A DNA stretch of 64,000 bases, taken from the NCBI GenBank assembly GCA_964020085.1, contig OZ026600.1, positions 24,405,608 to 24,469,607 on the forward strand. The letters are read 5' to 3'. This stretch comes from Micromussa lordhowensis (lineage: Eukaryota; Cnidaria; Anthozoa; Scleractinia; Lobophylliidae). Positions 1 to 11,708 of the stretch are shown one piece after another (positions within the stretch are counted from its first letter, which is position 1; each line of letters opens with the position of its first letter). The notes beneath the pieces were generated by a model. That model was not told the origin of the DNA. It made no database searches and saw nothing but the letters and a program-made list of their open reading frames with translations. The translations under genes and the position numbers were made by a program.

Positions 1-344
1 TCTTGAAATGACTCGTCGTTCATTTTAAGTTTAAGTCTGGTGTCAATCGCTTCGCTTTCGAAAGAGGGAGTTAAAAAGCATGAGGAAACAGGTACCAGGG
101 AATAGGCAATGTGGGTTCATGACCGTCAATCCGATAACAATGTGGTATTCGCGATGATCACAGTTTTAATTCAGTATTTGGCGGCTGAATTTGTAACTGG
201 TTTGGATTTCTACAATTGCTATGCCGACTGAAAGTAGGTACATTTACGCATGAGACTCAGGACATTTTAAATGATGTTACTATCCCGACTGCAATTTTTT
301 CAAAGTTTTACAGTTAGAAAGCAAGTGCTTTTCTTTTCTTTTAG

Positions 345-2784
345 GACATTGTGGTCAAGGTGACATTGGGAACGAAGAAGACAGAGCGTCATGAAAGTTC
401 GTACACTAAAATTGTCAAGTATGCCATGGAAAACGTAAGAATTGAAGATGTCGTTTATTTATTGAGCACCATGATCAGGTATAGATTTACAAACGTGAGC
501 CAGTCTTCAATTGGCCTCGACCATCGCTGCTTAACCAGACATAAGAGGGTACTGATGGACCATAGTCTTTGTTCCACGTGTTATGTCAATATTTTAACGA
601 CCCTAATCTTCCAGTCTTCCGCTCACCTGAACCCCCCCCCCCCCCCCCGCCCCCACCGAACTGAATAGATACTGAACCATGCTAATGCTTTCGGCGTCTA
701 GAAAGAATCATTGGTGTCAGCGTCCGGGAGCTACTGGGGATTCAAGAGCTCTTTGTCAGTTGACATCAAAAACTTCAAGGAATCCAATACAGATACAGCT
801 AGTTTTACTGAGAACAAGGTGGTATTCTATTCTGGAGGACGCGACTTGCCTGAGCCCATTGGATTGCAGCTGATGCCTATTGACAACGCTGTTGACGATA
901 GTTTTTTCAGAGTCCTTGACCAGCGATACCGATGTCAAAGCTTGGCACAGCGAAGAGACAACGTGAAAAGGATCTTACGGGAATACCCAAGGATAAAAGG
1001 AGTTTCTAAACCTCAAGGTACTATCTCACATTCATCCGTTCAAAAATACGTAGAATACTAAACAGAACACGTCTAGAACTAATGATAGTAACAGCGATCT
1101 GCAGAACGAGGAATGAGATTATTACTATTGATTTTTTTTCAGATCCTGATGTGCGCATTCCTCTTACTTGGCCAGTCGGTACCTATGGTCTCCCCATGAC
1201 GAAGTCAGGATGTCCGAAAGGAACGTTTTGGCACTCAGGGACCCGTTACCATGACACCGAGGATGATGACTCAAACAACTATTGGTCAAATCCCTATGAT
1301 TTAGCAGGGCATGTTAGTAAAGGTAACATGGAACAAAAGTTCTGCGTGAAGACAAGGTCACAGACTGAAACTTCAAAATACGACCTCCCTTGGCCCAAAG
1401 GACAATACTGCATCTACAAGGAAGGAAATTGCCCTCAAGGTCAGTAGATTCTTCTTCGTCTGGTTGGTGATAAGCCCTGTTTCAATAAACGATAGTCATT
1501 TTCGCTTCATCTTAGCGATTTACAACAAGACACGGAAAAAAAAATTCAGTGATGCGATAGATCCATGCTTCCTTGCGTATGGCGGCTGCGCCCGCAGTAC
1601 GTGCGGCAGTCAAAACCGAGCTGTCCTATCGAAACGACACGATAATCGTCTTTTTCTTCGCAACTAACAAAAATAAAGACAATGCTAAAGTTACTTCGAC
1701 TTCTTCTAATACTTAACTTGATAACCCGGGTTAAATTTGAGGAGGAACAGCATATTTTGTTCAGAACAACACAACTAAATCTTATCTGGCGACCCTCGAC
1801 GAACTACGAGCAAGTTGCCGGTAATCTATTTTTCGAGTCAGATTACAAGCTCGGAGACAAAAGATTTTTCATATTTTTCACTTTTTGCAATCCAATATGG
1901 GTTTTGGAAATGTAAATCAATTTTCGTGAATATTTTTAAAATGCCATCTCAATGGAGAAAAGTTCCCGGATTTCAATACGTTAAAGGAGCTCTGTCACGG
2001 TTCAACGGTTTGAAAAATTTAGCCTAAATTTTTTCAATATTGTTGTTTGCAGTCGGTGTCAATCTTCTCCATCCTTAACCATCCTTGTTCCTTTATGGTT
2101 TATTATTATCTCTTTAGTGTTTTCTATCTTTGTAAAGTATTATTTTCGGGTTTCCTTGAATTTAGAGGTAATTTTGTCCATGGTAGAAATAACTCAAAAT
2201 ACCGTGACGTAGCCCCTTTAACGTCAAAACAGTCAAGTTCTTCCCGCCTGCAGCTGAATCCTGATTGGTCAATTCAAATTTCAGTCGCGCCAGCCGTGTC
2301 GAAAAGCATTTTTTTTACAAATAATTTAGCGGAAACCTTCACTATTTGATGAACGCTTGAAAATCTGAACCGACGCCCCGTTATGATTTTTTTCACTAAT
2401 TGGACTAATCAATGTTCTGTACTGCGCCCATCAGGCTTCGGCGATGGATACATATATTGGGATGACGAAGATGGAAAAAACAATAACTGGTACAGCGGTC
2501 AGCTACCTGACGGCGGTTACGGCAGAAACACTTTAATCTATTACTGCTGCCGGGACGATGGATACGCTACAAATGCCATTTATCTTCCCACTGACACGCC
2601 CTTCGTTTTGCTCAAGTTTGGCACCCATCTGTGTCAGTATGTGTATGGTGCGAACGCGAGAGAAGAATTCTTTCGTTGGGACACTGAAGACGATTCCCCG
2701 AATGCTGAGGCGAAAGGGAATCACCCCTTTTTGGAGTTGGACGGCGGCAAAAATCTGAAAGTCCACTTCTGTTATTATTATTAA
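345..2784 (+). CDS. Apextrin-like MACPF-ApeC protein (3' part, four exons)
   Basis: Exons 345-434, 702-1017, 1143-1439 and 2435-2784 (stop TAA) join in frame with AG/GT borders (phases 0, 1, 1). The first two exons read as the C-terminal half of a MACPF membrane-attack domain: a lysine-rich strand, then a stretch ending LPEPIGLQLMPID, the usual end of that fold. The last two exons form an ApeC (apextrin C-terminal) domain: WPVGTYGLPMTKSGCPKG, FWHSGTRYHD, a run of paired cysteines, and LKFGTHLCQYV near the end. MACPF-ApeC proteins are secreted, egg-stored or immune-related in corals and other invertebrates; ApeC domains of amphioxus bind bacterial peptidoglycan. Signal peptide and N-terminal MACPF half lie before the window. 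A polyadenylation signal AATAAA is at 2887. The last intron (1440-2434) holds a TTAA-bounded repeat. The family call is firm; pore-forming activity is inference. Confidence 0.88.
1981..2221 (-). repeat. TTAA-bounded MITE (family A), copy 1
   Basis: A 241 bp segment begins and ends with TTAA, with terminal repeats AGGAGCTCTGTCACGGT at one end and the reverse complement of AGGGGCTACGTCACGGT at the other. It lies in the last intron of the apextrin gene. A same-sized copy in inverted orientation is at 36866-37106. About 370 bp next to each copy (1610-1980 and 37107-37495) is also shared, so a longer element or duplicated block is likely. No protein is encoded. Confidence 0.75.
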
Positions 2785-4755
2785 CAGGGATAACACCACG
2801 TACGCATTATCTCATGAAATGTATGCAAATTAGTTGACTAGAACTTTGTCATACATTAAAGCTACGTGCTGACCAAGAATACTGCAAATAAAAGTGCAAG
2901 GCACATTTTAGTTGTTGTTATTTACATTGTCCTGGGGGTCCTGGGGGGGGGGGAGGGGAGGGGGTGAAATAATTAAAAGTGGCCTTACCAGCTCAACCAT
3001 TTCTTTGCGCCTTGGTTACATCTTCGACTCGCACTTTTGGTCTGCCGCAGGCAAGAGTTCACCGATTTCTTTTAATTTGACGTTTTGAATGAGAAATGTT
3101 TCAATTTGAAGCAATCGTATCGAGAAATTTCGCGCCAAGCGTTGCCTAGAGGCTGGTAAAGTTATAAGAATTTTGAAAAGTGAGCGTGAACTTATTCCCT
3201 AATCTCACTCATCACCTTTTAATTACCCATACTATGTTCATCCGACCTTTCTCCTATTTGTCTCTCCCTGTCTACAAAAAACTATCTTCGTGCAACAAAA
3301 TTCCGCATCTATGCAGAACCCGTGTCATTTTTCTTCATCGTAGGCTCCCTTCAAAGGACCCTAGTCAGCCCCGGCCATTTTCAATGCCATCGAAATTATT
3401 GATATTGCATGGTGAAGCGAAATCTTGTTGTAAGTTGTGTTCCTGAAAGTGTGTTAAGCATGTTTATGTTTAGTAATTTCCTTGGTTTTGACGTGCTCCA
3501 AATAGAGTATAATAGCCAAACTCTCACGCGTATGTAAATAAAAACAAAGGTGTGGCTGACTAGAGAAATGAAGCCGCCAACTAGTAATGGCTAGATCCCA
3601 TTTTTCACTGCAATGATACCATCTTGTGTTGAGTAATATAATTATGCAAGATCGAGATCTTTTCGTATCATTTCTTATAGCGAGTTTGTCAGTTAGAGAA
3701 GAGAATTGATAAACGAAAATTCGCTCAATTGAAAAATATAATGATTTCTGGAGAGTTTTTACTTTCACCAACTGAAGTAAATACACTTATTTAGGATGCT
3801 AATGAAAAAAAAAAAACTCATAGAACTCGATAAGTCTTTCTACCAATAATCGAGCCACGCCAAATCTAGGTTGTGACTTCGAAACTGAAAACTAATCATT
3901 TGCAAAGGGTTCCCAGCGGAAGAACATTGGCAGAATGTTTACGGAAACTTCGTGTAAATCTAGTATTCTATATGTAATCCTATCAGGACCGTAGTCGGGA
4001 AGGAGCCCGCAAGCAGACAGCAAGTTTACAGCGTGCGCTACCTGTTTCTTATATTACTGGAATTCTACTCGTATACTAATACAAATGGAGCAATCTGTTT
4101 GGCTGAGCTACTCGTGGACTATCAGCCATCATACAACAATTCAAATAATTCTCGCCTTTTAAATGGTTCTTAGTTATGATCTATCGGAGGATAGACGAAA
4201 ACTCAAAAAAGAGCTCGGTGACGCCAAGTTTTATCATCAAATTTTGATAAACACCGTTTAGTTTTTTTAAATGTATATGGGGTTAAAAACAAAATAAGGT
4301 GGCTCTGATTCTTATTTCTTTTTAATATCTCAATTAAACCTTAAACGCTTTCTACTTGAAAATCATTGTAGATCCGCTTTAAAAAGCTTTACTAGTACTT
4401 TCCTGAACCCCAAAAAATACACCTGGTTTAGAGGAAACTACACACATCTAGGAGGGAAATACTTGTGAGGCTAAATTTTCGTCAGTATTTGATCATGTTT
4501 CATTCAATCTGACAACAAAGTGACATCGATTAAGAATTAAAGGACATGTTTATTTTTCGATATCTTCTAAAATCGTCGCCTTAGGATTGGAAATGGAGCA
4601 GTTTTTCCAACTAGATCATTTCTATTTTTCGGGACAAAAATCTCTATAGCTTTTCGAATGAAAACGATGCAAAATTCACAACCATAAAACTGAATGAGAG
4701 GGGAAGATAGCTGAGAGCACTAATAAGTAAGCCGTAATTTACGGTAAGCCGTTGT
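2785..4755. other. Intergenic between convergent apextrin and PGGHG genes
   Basis: The apextrin 3' UTR ends near the AATAAA at 2887. A G-rich run is at 2932-2966. A fragment at about 4190-4310 resembles the TTAA family seen at 54621-55275 (shared GGTGGCTCTGA end). On the minus strand an AATAAA (4554-4549) lies about 200 nt past the stop of the glucosidase gene and may be its polyadenylation signal. No convincing coding exon was seen. Confidence 0.4.
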
Positions 4756-7700
4756 TTACCGGTAACAGTTCGTGACTATGAGGTACAAACAAATGCTAAC
4801 CAAGAACAAGATGCAGATTTGAAGAGGAGTATGATCACAAGCTTTGCTAGAGATTTGTCGTTGAAAATCACGCACGCGCACTGCACCCTCAGTGTTGCTG
4901 ATTGTAACAGCGCTGCCGCGCTCAACGTTGAATACTCCTTCAGTGGTTGACACTTCTAGAACGGGAGAAATAGGGCCAGAAAAGAGCAGGGTGATCTTTA
5001 TTTCTTTTTCAGTCACTGAGAAGTCCATCAGGCTTCCCAGATAATGCACGCTGATTGTCATCTTTGTGACATTTGGTGGTAGCGAGGGTTTGAAAGTCAG
5101 TCCAGAATTCTTCAGTCGGAATCCTCCATAACCATAAAGTACGGTCTGCAAAAAACCGCCAGCACCGGTAATGAAGTTGACGGCGCCCCAAATATCGCGC
5201 CGCTCTGTCCATACCTAGTGTGAAGGAAAACAGGATATATTTGCTCTACAATATACGTCATAAAGGCTGAAAATGATAGTTTACCAAGATAGAAAAACAC
5301 CATAAAGATAATAATAAACCATAAAGGAACAAGGATAATAAAAGTGCACCTAACCCCAAAATATTTTTTTCGCTTAAATAATCTTTGCACCTGTTCGAAA
5401 CGCAGTGCGCCTTTTGAAACTAAATCTTTACTTTTTTATAGGCTGTAAAAGTTACGAAATCTAGCCATCATCTGTTGCACGACCGAGCTAGTAAGGGGCA
5501 TGGGTCTATTCCTGGGTTGACGTCACAGACTGATTTGCATCGTATTAAGTCTTTGTAAACGTGCATGCAAAGAAGTTTGTGACGTCAACCCAGGAATAAA
5601 CCCATTCCCCTTACTTGCTCGGTCGTGGAACAGACGATGGCCAGATTTCTTAACTTTTACCGCCTGTAAAAAGTCAAGATTAGGGCTAGAAAAGGGCAAA
5701 AAAGCGCAATGCGTTTCAAACAGGTGCAAAGAGTTATTTAAGCGAAAAAAATATTTTGGGGTTAGGTGCACTTTAAGGATGGAGAAGATTGACACGGACT
5801 TGAAAAATTTAGGCTTCACTCAATACTCGCAAAAACGTGCATTGAAACCTTGCAGCCGCTGAGAAGTACGAGAAAAGTAAAAAGCCCAATTTACGTTTGA
5901 TTTTTATTTTCATCTGATCGACTGACAAAACAACGACTCCTTTTTCTTAGTGGTCAGCCAAAATCTCACCTCCATTATGGACATATCACACAGCTTTTAA
6001 TCAAAATGTGTATCCTCCATCACATTGCATCAGTTACTATTGCTAGTGTGTAACACTGGTACCCAATATTGTAGTAGTGGTTACCAAGCTAGTGTGCTGA
6101 TAACAGTCTTACCTTAAATGGTCCGCGGATATTTTCATAATTCTTTAGAAACGGTTTCTCAGCTTTCTTACTTTCTCCTAAATCCAGCCAACCAATAGCG
6201 AACATAGAATGTGTCATGGCCGGTCCATCAGGGTCGGTGCGTTCTTCATAGAGTTTCAAATCATTATAGCGGACCTGCATGGGAGTTATCAACATACACA
6301 GTCAATTGCTGCGAAGTCGTCAGTGTGATATGTTATTTTGAGTTCTGAATTCATAAGAAACCTTGTTAGACAGGTTTTGATTTTCTGAAAAAATAGATCC
6401 CGTCTCATTTTTTCTGGCTTGTTTCAACTGCTATACAAAGTACTGCGTAGCTAAGGATACGTGAAACTAAGCACGAGTACTACTTGAACTAAGTATTAGT
6501 ATTAGCGTAGAGCAGGACGCTAGATGAGTCGACACATTAAAAAAATAGTGATTGACTGATTGACTGACTGGCTGACTGGCTGACTGGCTGACTGGCTGAC
6601 TGGCTGACTGGCTGACTGGCTGACTGGCTGACTGGCTGACTGGCTGACTGGCTGACTGGCTGACTGGCTGACTGGCTGACTGGCTGACTGGCTGACTGGC
6701 TGACTGGCTGACTGGCTGACTGGCTGACTGGCTGACTGGCTGACTGACTGGCTGACTGGCTGACTGACGGATTGACTGAATGATTGGGTAACTGACTGAC
6801 TTACTGCTAGACGCACCAAATGTTAAACTTTACCAAAGAGGTCGAGTCAATTTAATTTGCTGATAAACACGAATAAAGAAGTCAACTCACCTTCTCGTTC
6901 ATGTCGTACATCAGCGGAAAACCAATGAGAATCGTGTCAGCCTGTTTGACCTCTTTGTCTAACGTGTACCCTTCATATTCAGGGTGATAATTGTTCTCGC
7001 TGTCGAAAGGGATGTACATCTTTTCTGCAATCGTTATCCACTCTTTGGGAATTTCTCTTCCCAAGATATCGGCAGCTTCCTTGGCAAACAGAAGGTTCAT
7101 TTTAGCCACCACATTGGTGTACACAGAGTTATTAACCGGATAGTGATATTCATCTGGCGGCATCACATGATTGATGACGTATCTATCATTCGCAACGTCG
7201 TACTCCACTCTGCTAGCCCAGTACTCCGCGGTCTGGTAGACAAGTGGGTACCCAATCTCCTGCAACCAACTGGAGTCTTTACTTGCCATCCAAAACTGTT
7301 TTGCAGCAAAAGCTATATCACCGTTGATGTGGATCTGGTTTTTGCCGTACCTCTCACCCGGGGACGTCTCCAAGCCTGTGTAAGAACTTTCCCAAGGAAA
7401 CATTGCGCCTGTAAAATGCAAGAAACAGAACGCCTAAGATTTTATTAAATTTTAGGAAAAAAATCGTCTAGCGTTCTATCACGAATGCCGTTCTTTTATT
7501 GGCTACGCCACTCACTTTCTATCAGTTCTGCTGTAGATAGTGAGTGACCTAGCAGTGTGGAGGCTCGATTTCCAGCCGTTGTTGGAGTGCGGTTGTTGAT
7601 CCTCCTCCCCTGCCTCACAAAACGGCTGGAAATCGAGCCTAAGCAGTGTGCGGTTGTCCACAAAATGACAGCCGCTTCTTTTCTGTGACTGTGAAGAGGA

Positions 7701-10700
7701 TTTAGATAAAGTTTTGCTGCGTCTCCGTCAACTATCACGCAATAGAAATCTCGAGGTCATAATCTAATTGTCAGGTAGACTCCATTATTCCTGAAACCGC
7801 TTACAGTCGTTCCAGCTAATCTTCCCGTCGATCTTACATCAACCTTAATTATGTAGATAAAAACAGTTGTGCATGGTGATCTTTCACATTTGTGGTATTA
7901 ATTAATAACACTTACTGATCAAGAACGAAGTCAGTCAGATTGATGATGCGATGAATGGTTAGAATTGTAACGTTATATGCCACTTTATTACCTTTATATC
8001 CATACTCGTTGGCGATTCTGCGCGCAGCTGGCAGCCGATCCTTACGATATCTGAGAGAACTTCTGGCCAAGTCTGGATGAAGCAGGACTAGAGGGGGGTA
8101 CATCCAAATATCCTGATCCCAGAATGTATGCCCCATGTACTCCTCTCCACCCGGTAGACCCCCGGGGCTTAATCCGTACGGCCAATCATGTCGAGTGGAG
8201 CTTAGTATGTAATACATACTACCATGCACTGCCTGTGCCATCTCCAGATCACCTTCAATGTCTATCCGACCAGTGTCCCATAATGCTTTCCAAGCCGCTT
8301 TGTGCTCCTCTAGCAACTTCTCCTTTACTCTGACAAAAAAGCAACAACGCTTTCATTGCTTAACATAATCCTCTCTCAGTGAAAATCGAAATATATCGTC
8401 TTTAGCGTCTGTTGCTTAGGGGTAAAGGTAGACAAACTTTTATCGGTTTATTGAAATCTTTTTTTAAATATAATAATCTATATCTTTCAAGTCCATGTTA
8501 TAATTTTTATTTGTTTCCTTCTTTCCTTTCGTTATCTGTAAGTAAGCAGCAGCCAACTCGAAAGCTTTGCTACTTTGGCTGCTGCACACTAATTCACAAA
8601 TTTGTATCTATATACTATACATCGCCATTATTTTGTTTTCTGTACTTTGTTTTTTCTTTCCTCCTTTCTTTGCTTGTACAGAATAGTGTAAGTAAAGGTT
8701 GAAGGTTGAAGGTTGAAGGCCATGTTGTATAGTATTATTTTTCTGCCGACTTAAACCTGAAAATACTCTTGTGTATATTGATAGAGTATAGCAAAAGCTA
8801 AGTATTTTAGGGACTGGACCATCAAAGACAACTGTTTAGTGTCTGTATCGTGTTACATTAAGGTGCACATTCTTTTTCGCTTCAATTATTCGTTGTTGCT
8901 TTTTTGCTAGTGCTGTTGGAAAAAGGAAACAATTTCCCATACTTAGGGTAAAATAAAGTTTACTTCAAACTATTATGTGATTTTATTGTATTCTATTTTC
9001 CAAAAACACGCAAAAAAACCTTCTTGCGTCTCATCCTTAACATATTCTTACAATTTTGTCAATTTTAGCCTCAATTTTAAAATTGTAACGGTAGATTTTT
9101 CCTTTGGAAGCGAACTGGAACTTGCGAACTCTGAGTGCTTCAACAATGAGATAAACTACGACGACTCTACGGGGAAAACTGGAATAGACTCAAACGGGGC
9201 ACTCGCTTGCAAAGAAGAGCTGTTACACAGATTCCTATAAACCAACACTCACAGCATAGCTTCGTCCCATTGATATAGAGCTTCAGAGAGCGGGTTGAAC
9301 TTCGTGTCCAGGTTTGTCGCTATTGAGGTGATGTAGTACCAGGTTTGTTCCTCAGAGGTTGCTTTTATGGTTAATGGTTTGGTGGTTTCCACTTTAGTCC
9401 AAACCATTGCTAAATTAGCTCGCATACTTCCCGCTTCCTCTGTTTCGTTGACCTTTTCAGGAAAGAATATGACGAACAGACAAGCGTTATCATTTTAAAA
9501 GTCACGAGCACTCGGGGAGAATTAGCTTCAGTTGAGACATATGCATCCTGTTTATTTAAGGTCAGTACACATAAGGGGACAATATTGCATGTAGTCCAGT
9601 TCTGGCCCCTCTCTCTGTCACGCAACACTGCACTCTCGGATAGAGAGGATCACGTAGCGTTGCGTGACAGAAAGAGGGGGCCAGAACTGGACTATATTGC
9701 ACGCTGCGGGGACATGCTGCAGCGACAGGTTTCTTCGTGTGAGTCAAGCCCGTCTTTTCGAATACGTTCTGTAGCGGGGACAACATTACCCCCGCAACAT
9801 GAGCCACGAAATTCAGCGAAATGAAGCAGGGGACAAATACGACTTCAATAGGCCCTTTGCAGCTAAGCCATCACGTGACCTACTGTTAATAAAATCATGG
9901 GCTATAACTTAAAGAATGACAGAAATGGGAAAAGCATGTCGAAAATAGAAAAATGGCCAGGTTTGAGGCCCCTGGCATTAAAGGATGAGATTTTATGACG
10001 GTTTAAGTTTTTAAAAAAGTAAGAAAGTAAGTATGGAAAAAGTTGTTGGAGAGCAAGACCTTGTAGGGCTGATTTTACATGAGCCACAATGGATGCCTTG
10101 TCTCTTTCGCTCGCTGCATAACAAGTTTACTAAGGTTGGACTTTGGCCAAAAATGCCCGTTACGTGACAAAAATTAATTTTACTGAAAGAGAAAGGCTTG
10201 AAAGAAAGTTGAGTCTAAGCGACACACATTCACGAAAAATCTAAAATTGCTTTGCTGCTTTGTTTGACTCTGTGTTGAATGTTTACATTTTACGTTGTTT
10301 TACGGTGAAACAAAAAGTCTGAAAAAAAGTTGCATAAGTTGGAAAATCTTGGAGCGGTCCGGATGGGAGAAGCGCGCACGATTAACCAATCAGATTCAAG
10401 GTTTTAGGATTTCGGGACGCTGCGAAACTGGAAAAAAATAAGATCAGTTTCTAAACCTGTCCTAAAGGAAAAGAACGTATGGTCGAAAACACTTATCTGA
10501 CAGCATACATCTTCAAGTGACGGTTAAAACTGAGACAAAATATTATAAATTTAAAAATAAAGCGAGGCTGTGGTGACAACAATCTCGGTTGGTATTAATA
10601 AAGAAACAGCTTCTCACTGCCAAGTCGCACTTTCCAGTAGCGAGGATTTCAAATGGTCCCATTTGGACCAGAGGAGATGATCTGCAACAGTGTGACCATC

Positions 10701-11708
10701 TTGACCTGTCCTAAAATGTCCGTAAGGTTCGAAGATCCGTAAGCTCAGGTAAAGTAATGCATGGAACAGAAATAGGTCTGATTTCAGGTAATAAAATGCG
10801 AGGAAAAAACAGTGCGAGAACAGTCGAAATGGCGAAGACGCCGAAAAAGGTGGCGTTGTGTGACGTTTGCGCGACACCACATGTTCTGCGTCACGTAACA
10901 CAGTTACTTCTTATATGACTAAATCTATTTACTCCAGCACTAAAATTACAGAAGAAAAAGTATATTTACAAAGTACGCTAACCCAAACTAACTACCAAAA
11001 TATGCGAAGAATATAATAGTTATTGTGATCATGTTTGGATAAGCGTCGTATACTATATTTAAAGGGTATAAAAAACATAAGGAGATACACTATTTTAATT
11101 CCTACCATGCCAAAGGCTGCCGAAGCCCCAGATCTATTTGATTCAGTTGTCTTGAACTCAACATCCACTGAAGAATCTCCGCGATTGGCAGAGAGGTTCA
11201 TCAAGAACTCCTTGTCAGCGTTGTTCTTCGCTGATATCTCCACAACCAACAAATTCTTTCGTGATCGGTGCGCGTAAATTCTCTGCTCTACGTCTAAGTT
11301 CTCAGCCTTGAACCATTTGTAGAACACTCCTTCCAGGACGTCCAAAGCGTACGAGATTTTTCCCTGAATCCCTGCCAGTCTGAAGTCGACTGCAACGGTG
11401 GAAGGAATCCTAGCGCGGTGCGCATGTTCGTAGAAGTAGACCGGGTACACGGGTTTCTTCTTCGGGTAAGCCTTACCATTAAACACTCCAGACACATGTA
11501 CAGTATCGCTGTGAATGACTGTTCCTATGTATCCGTTAGCCACTGAAGGCATAACAGTTCCATTTCTGCTCTGGCGAACGGTAACTCTCTGATGCTCTGT
11601 AGGTAAACTATCCGTGACAAATCTAGTTGGCGTATTCGTCGTCATGGCCCGACAAACAATCGCTCCTGAACATACGAGGAAAGCAATCTGGATGCCGTGA
11701 CAGGTCAT
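4756..11708 (-). CDS. PGGHG: Protein-glucosylgalactosylhydroxylysine glucosidase (GH65, six exons)
   Basis: Exons 11708-11106, 9452-9253, 8329-7992, 7408-6891, 6274-6113 and 5214-4756 splice in frame to 759 residues (human about 737). The enzyme removes glucose from the Glc-Gal-hydroxylysine units of collagen. Family landmarks: PGLSPGG-like LSPGGLPGGEE, GHTFWDQDIWM, FPWESSYTGLE, INGDIAFA, VMPPDEYH with the expected general-acid glutamate, NNSVYTNV, VKQADTILIG, and GAVNFITGAGGFLQ near the end. Residues 1-22 look like a signal peptide (MTCHGIQIAFLVCSGAIVC). The last 25 residues are strongly hydrophobic (ICILFLVSICLYLIV), which the human enzyme lacks. The ATG at 11708 is the first in frame and starts the signal peptide. 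All donors are GT. Introns hold a tandem octamer array (6551-6775) and several hairpin repeats. The gene is divergent from BPNT1, about 1.5 kb away. Confidence 0.92.
5229..5820 (-). repeat. Family A MITE fragment interrupted by a nested foldback element
   Basis: 5229-5337 and 5777-5820 match two parts of the family A repeat (seen intact at 36866-37106). Between them sits a foldback insert of about 440 bp (5338-5776) with arms starting AAGTGCACCTAACCCCAAAA and meeting near 5550. Its right end runs into TTAA, and the uninterrupted parent carries GGTTAAGG at the insertion point. This is a nested insertion inside the last intron of the glucosidase gene. Confidence 0.7.
6551..6775. repeat. Tandem octamer array (CTGACTGG)n
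   Basis: About 26 nearly perfect copies of CTGACTGG run through the fifth intron of the glucosidase gene, with scattered CTGACTGA variants at both edges. The minus strand is an open frame of Ser-Gln-Pro-Val-Ser-Gln repeats only because the 8-mer has no stop in any frame; it is not a gene. Confidence 0.95.
7561..7640. repeat. Short palindrome with perfect 20 bp arms
   Basis: The arm AGGCTCGATTTCCAGCCGTT (7561-7580) is repeated exactly in reverse complement at 7621-7640 around a 40 bp loop. A related half-site is at about 39240-39265. It lies in an intron of the glucosidase gene and looks like a small MITE end pair. Confidence 0.7.
8533..8722 (+). repeat. Retroposon-like 3' end with (GGTTGAA)n tail
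   Basis: This intronic stretch shares the motif GCCAACTCGAAAGCTTTGCT, followed by CTTTGGCTGCTGCACACT, with 14405-14600 (GCCAACCCGAAAGCTCTGCT). It ends in three copies of GGTTGAA. The second copy ends in CTGAATA repeats instead. A conserved body with a short tandem-repeat tail fits a LINE or SINE 3' terminus. Confidence 0.5.
9591..9695. repeat. Near-perfect palindrome (hairpin MITE)
   Basis: The arm at 9591-9626 (GTAGTCCAGTTCTGGCCCCT and on) is repeated in reverse complement at 9659-9695 with a loop of about 32 bp. It lies in the first intron of the glucosidase gene. Confidence 0.75.

Noticed and set aside
6520..6819. 99-residue open frame of Ser-Gln-Pro-Val repeats
   Set aside because: It is the translation of the CTGACTGG tandem array in an intron; the octamer has no stop codon in any frame.
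6984..7448. 154-residue plus-strand open frame
   Set aside because: It is the antisense shadow of the fourth exon of the glucosidase gene, whose sense frame matches the GH65 family.
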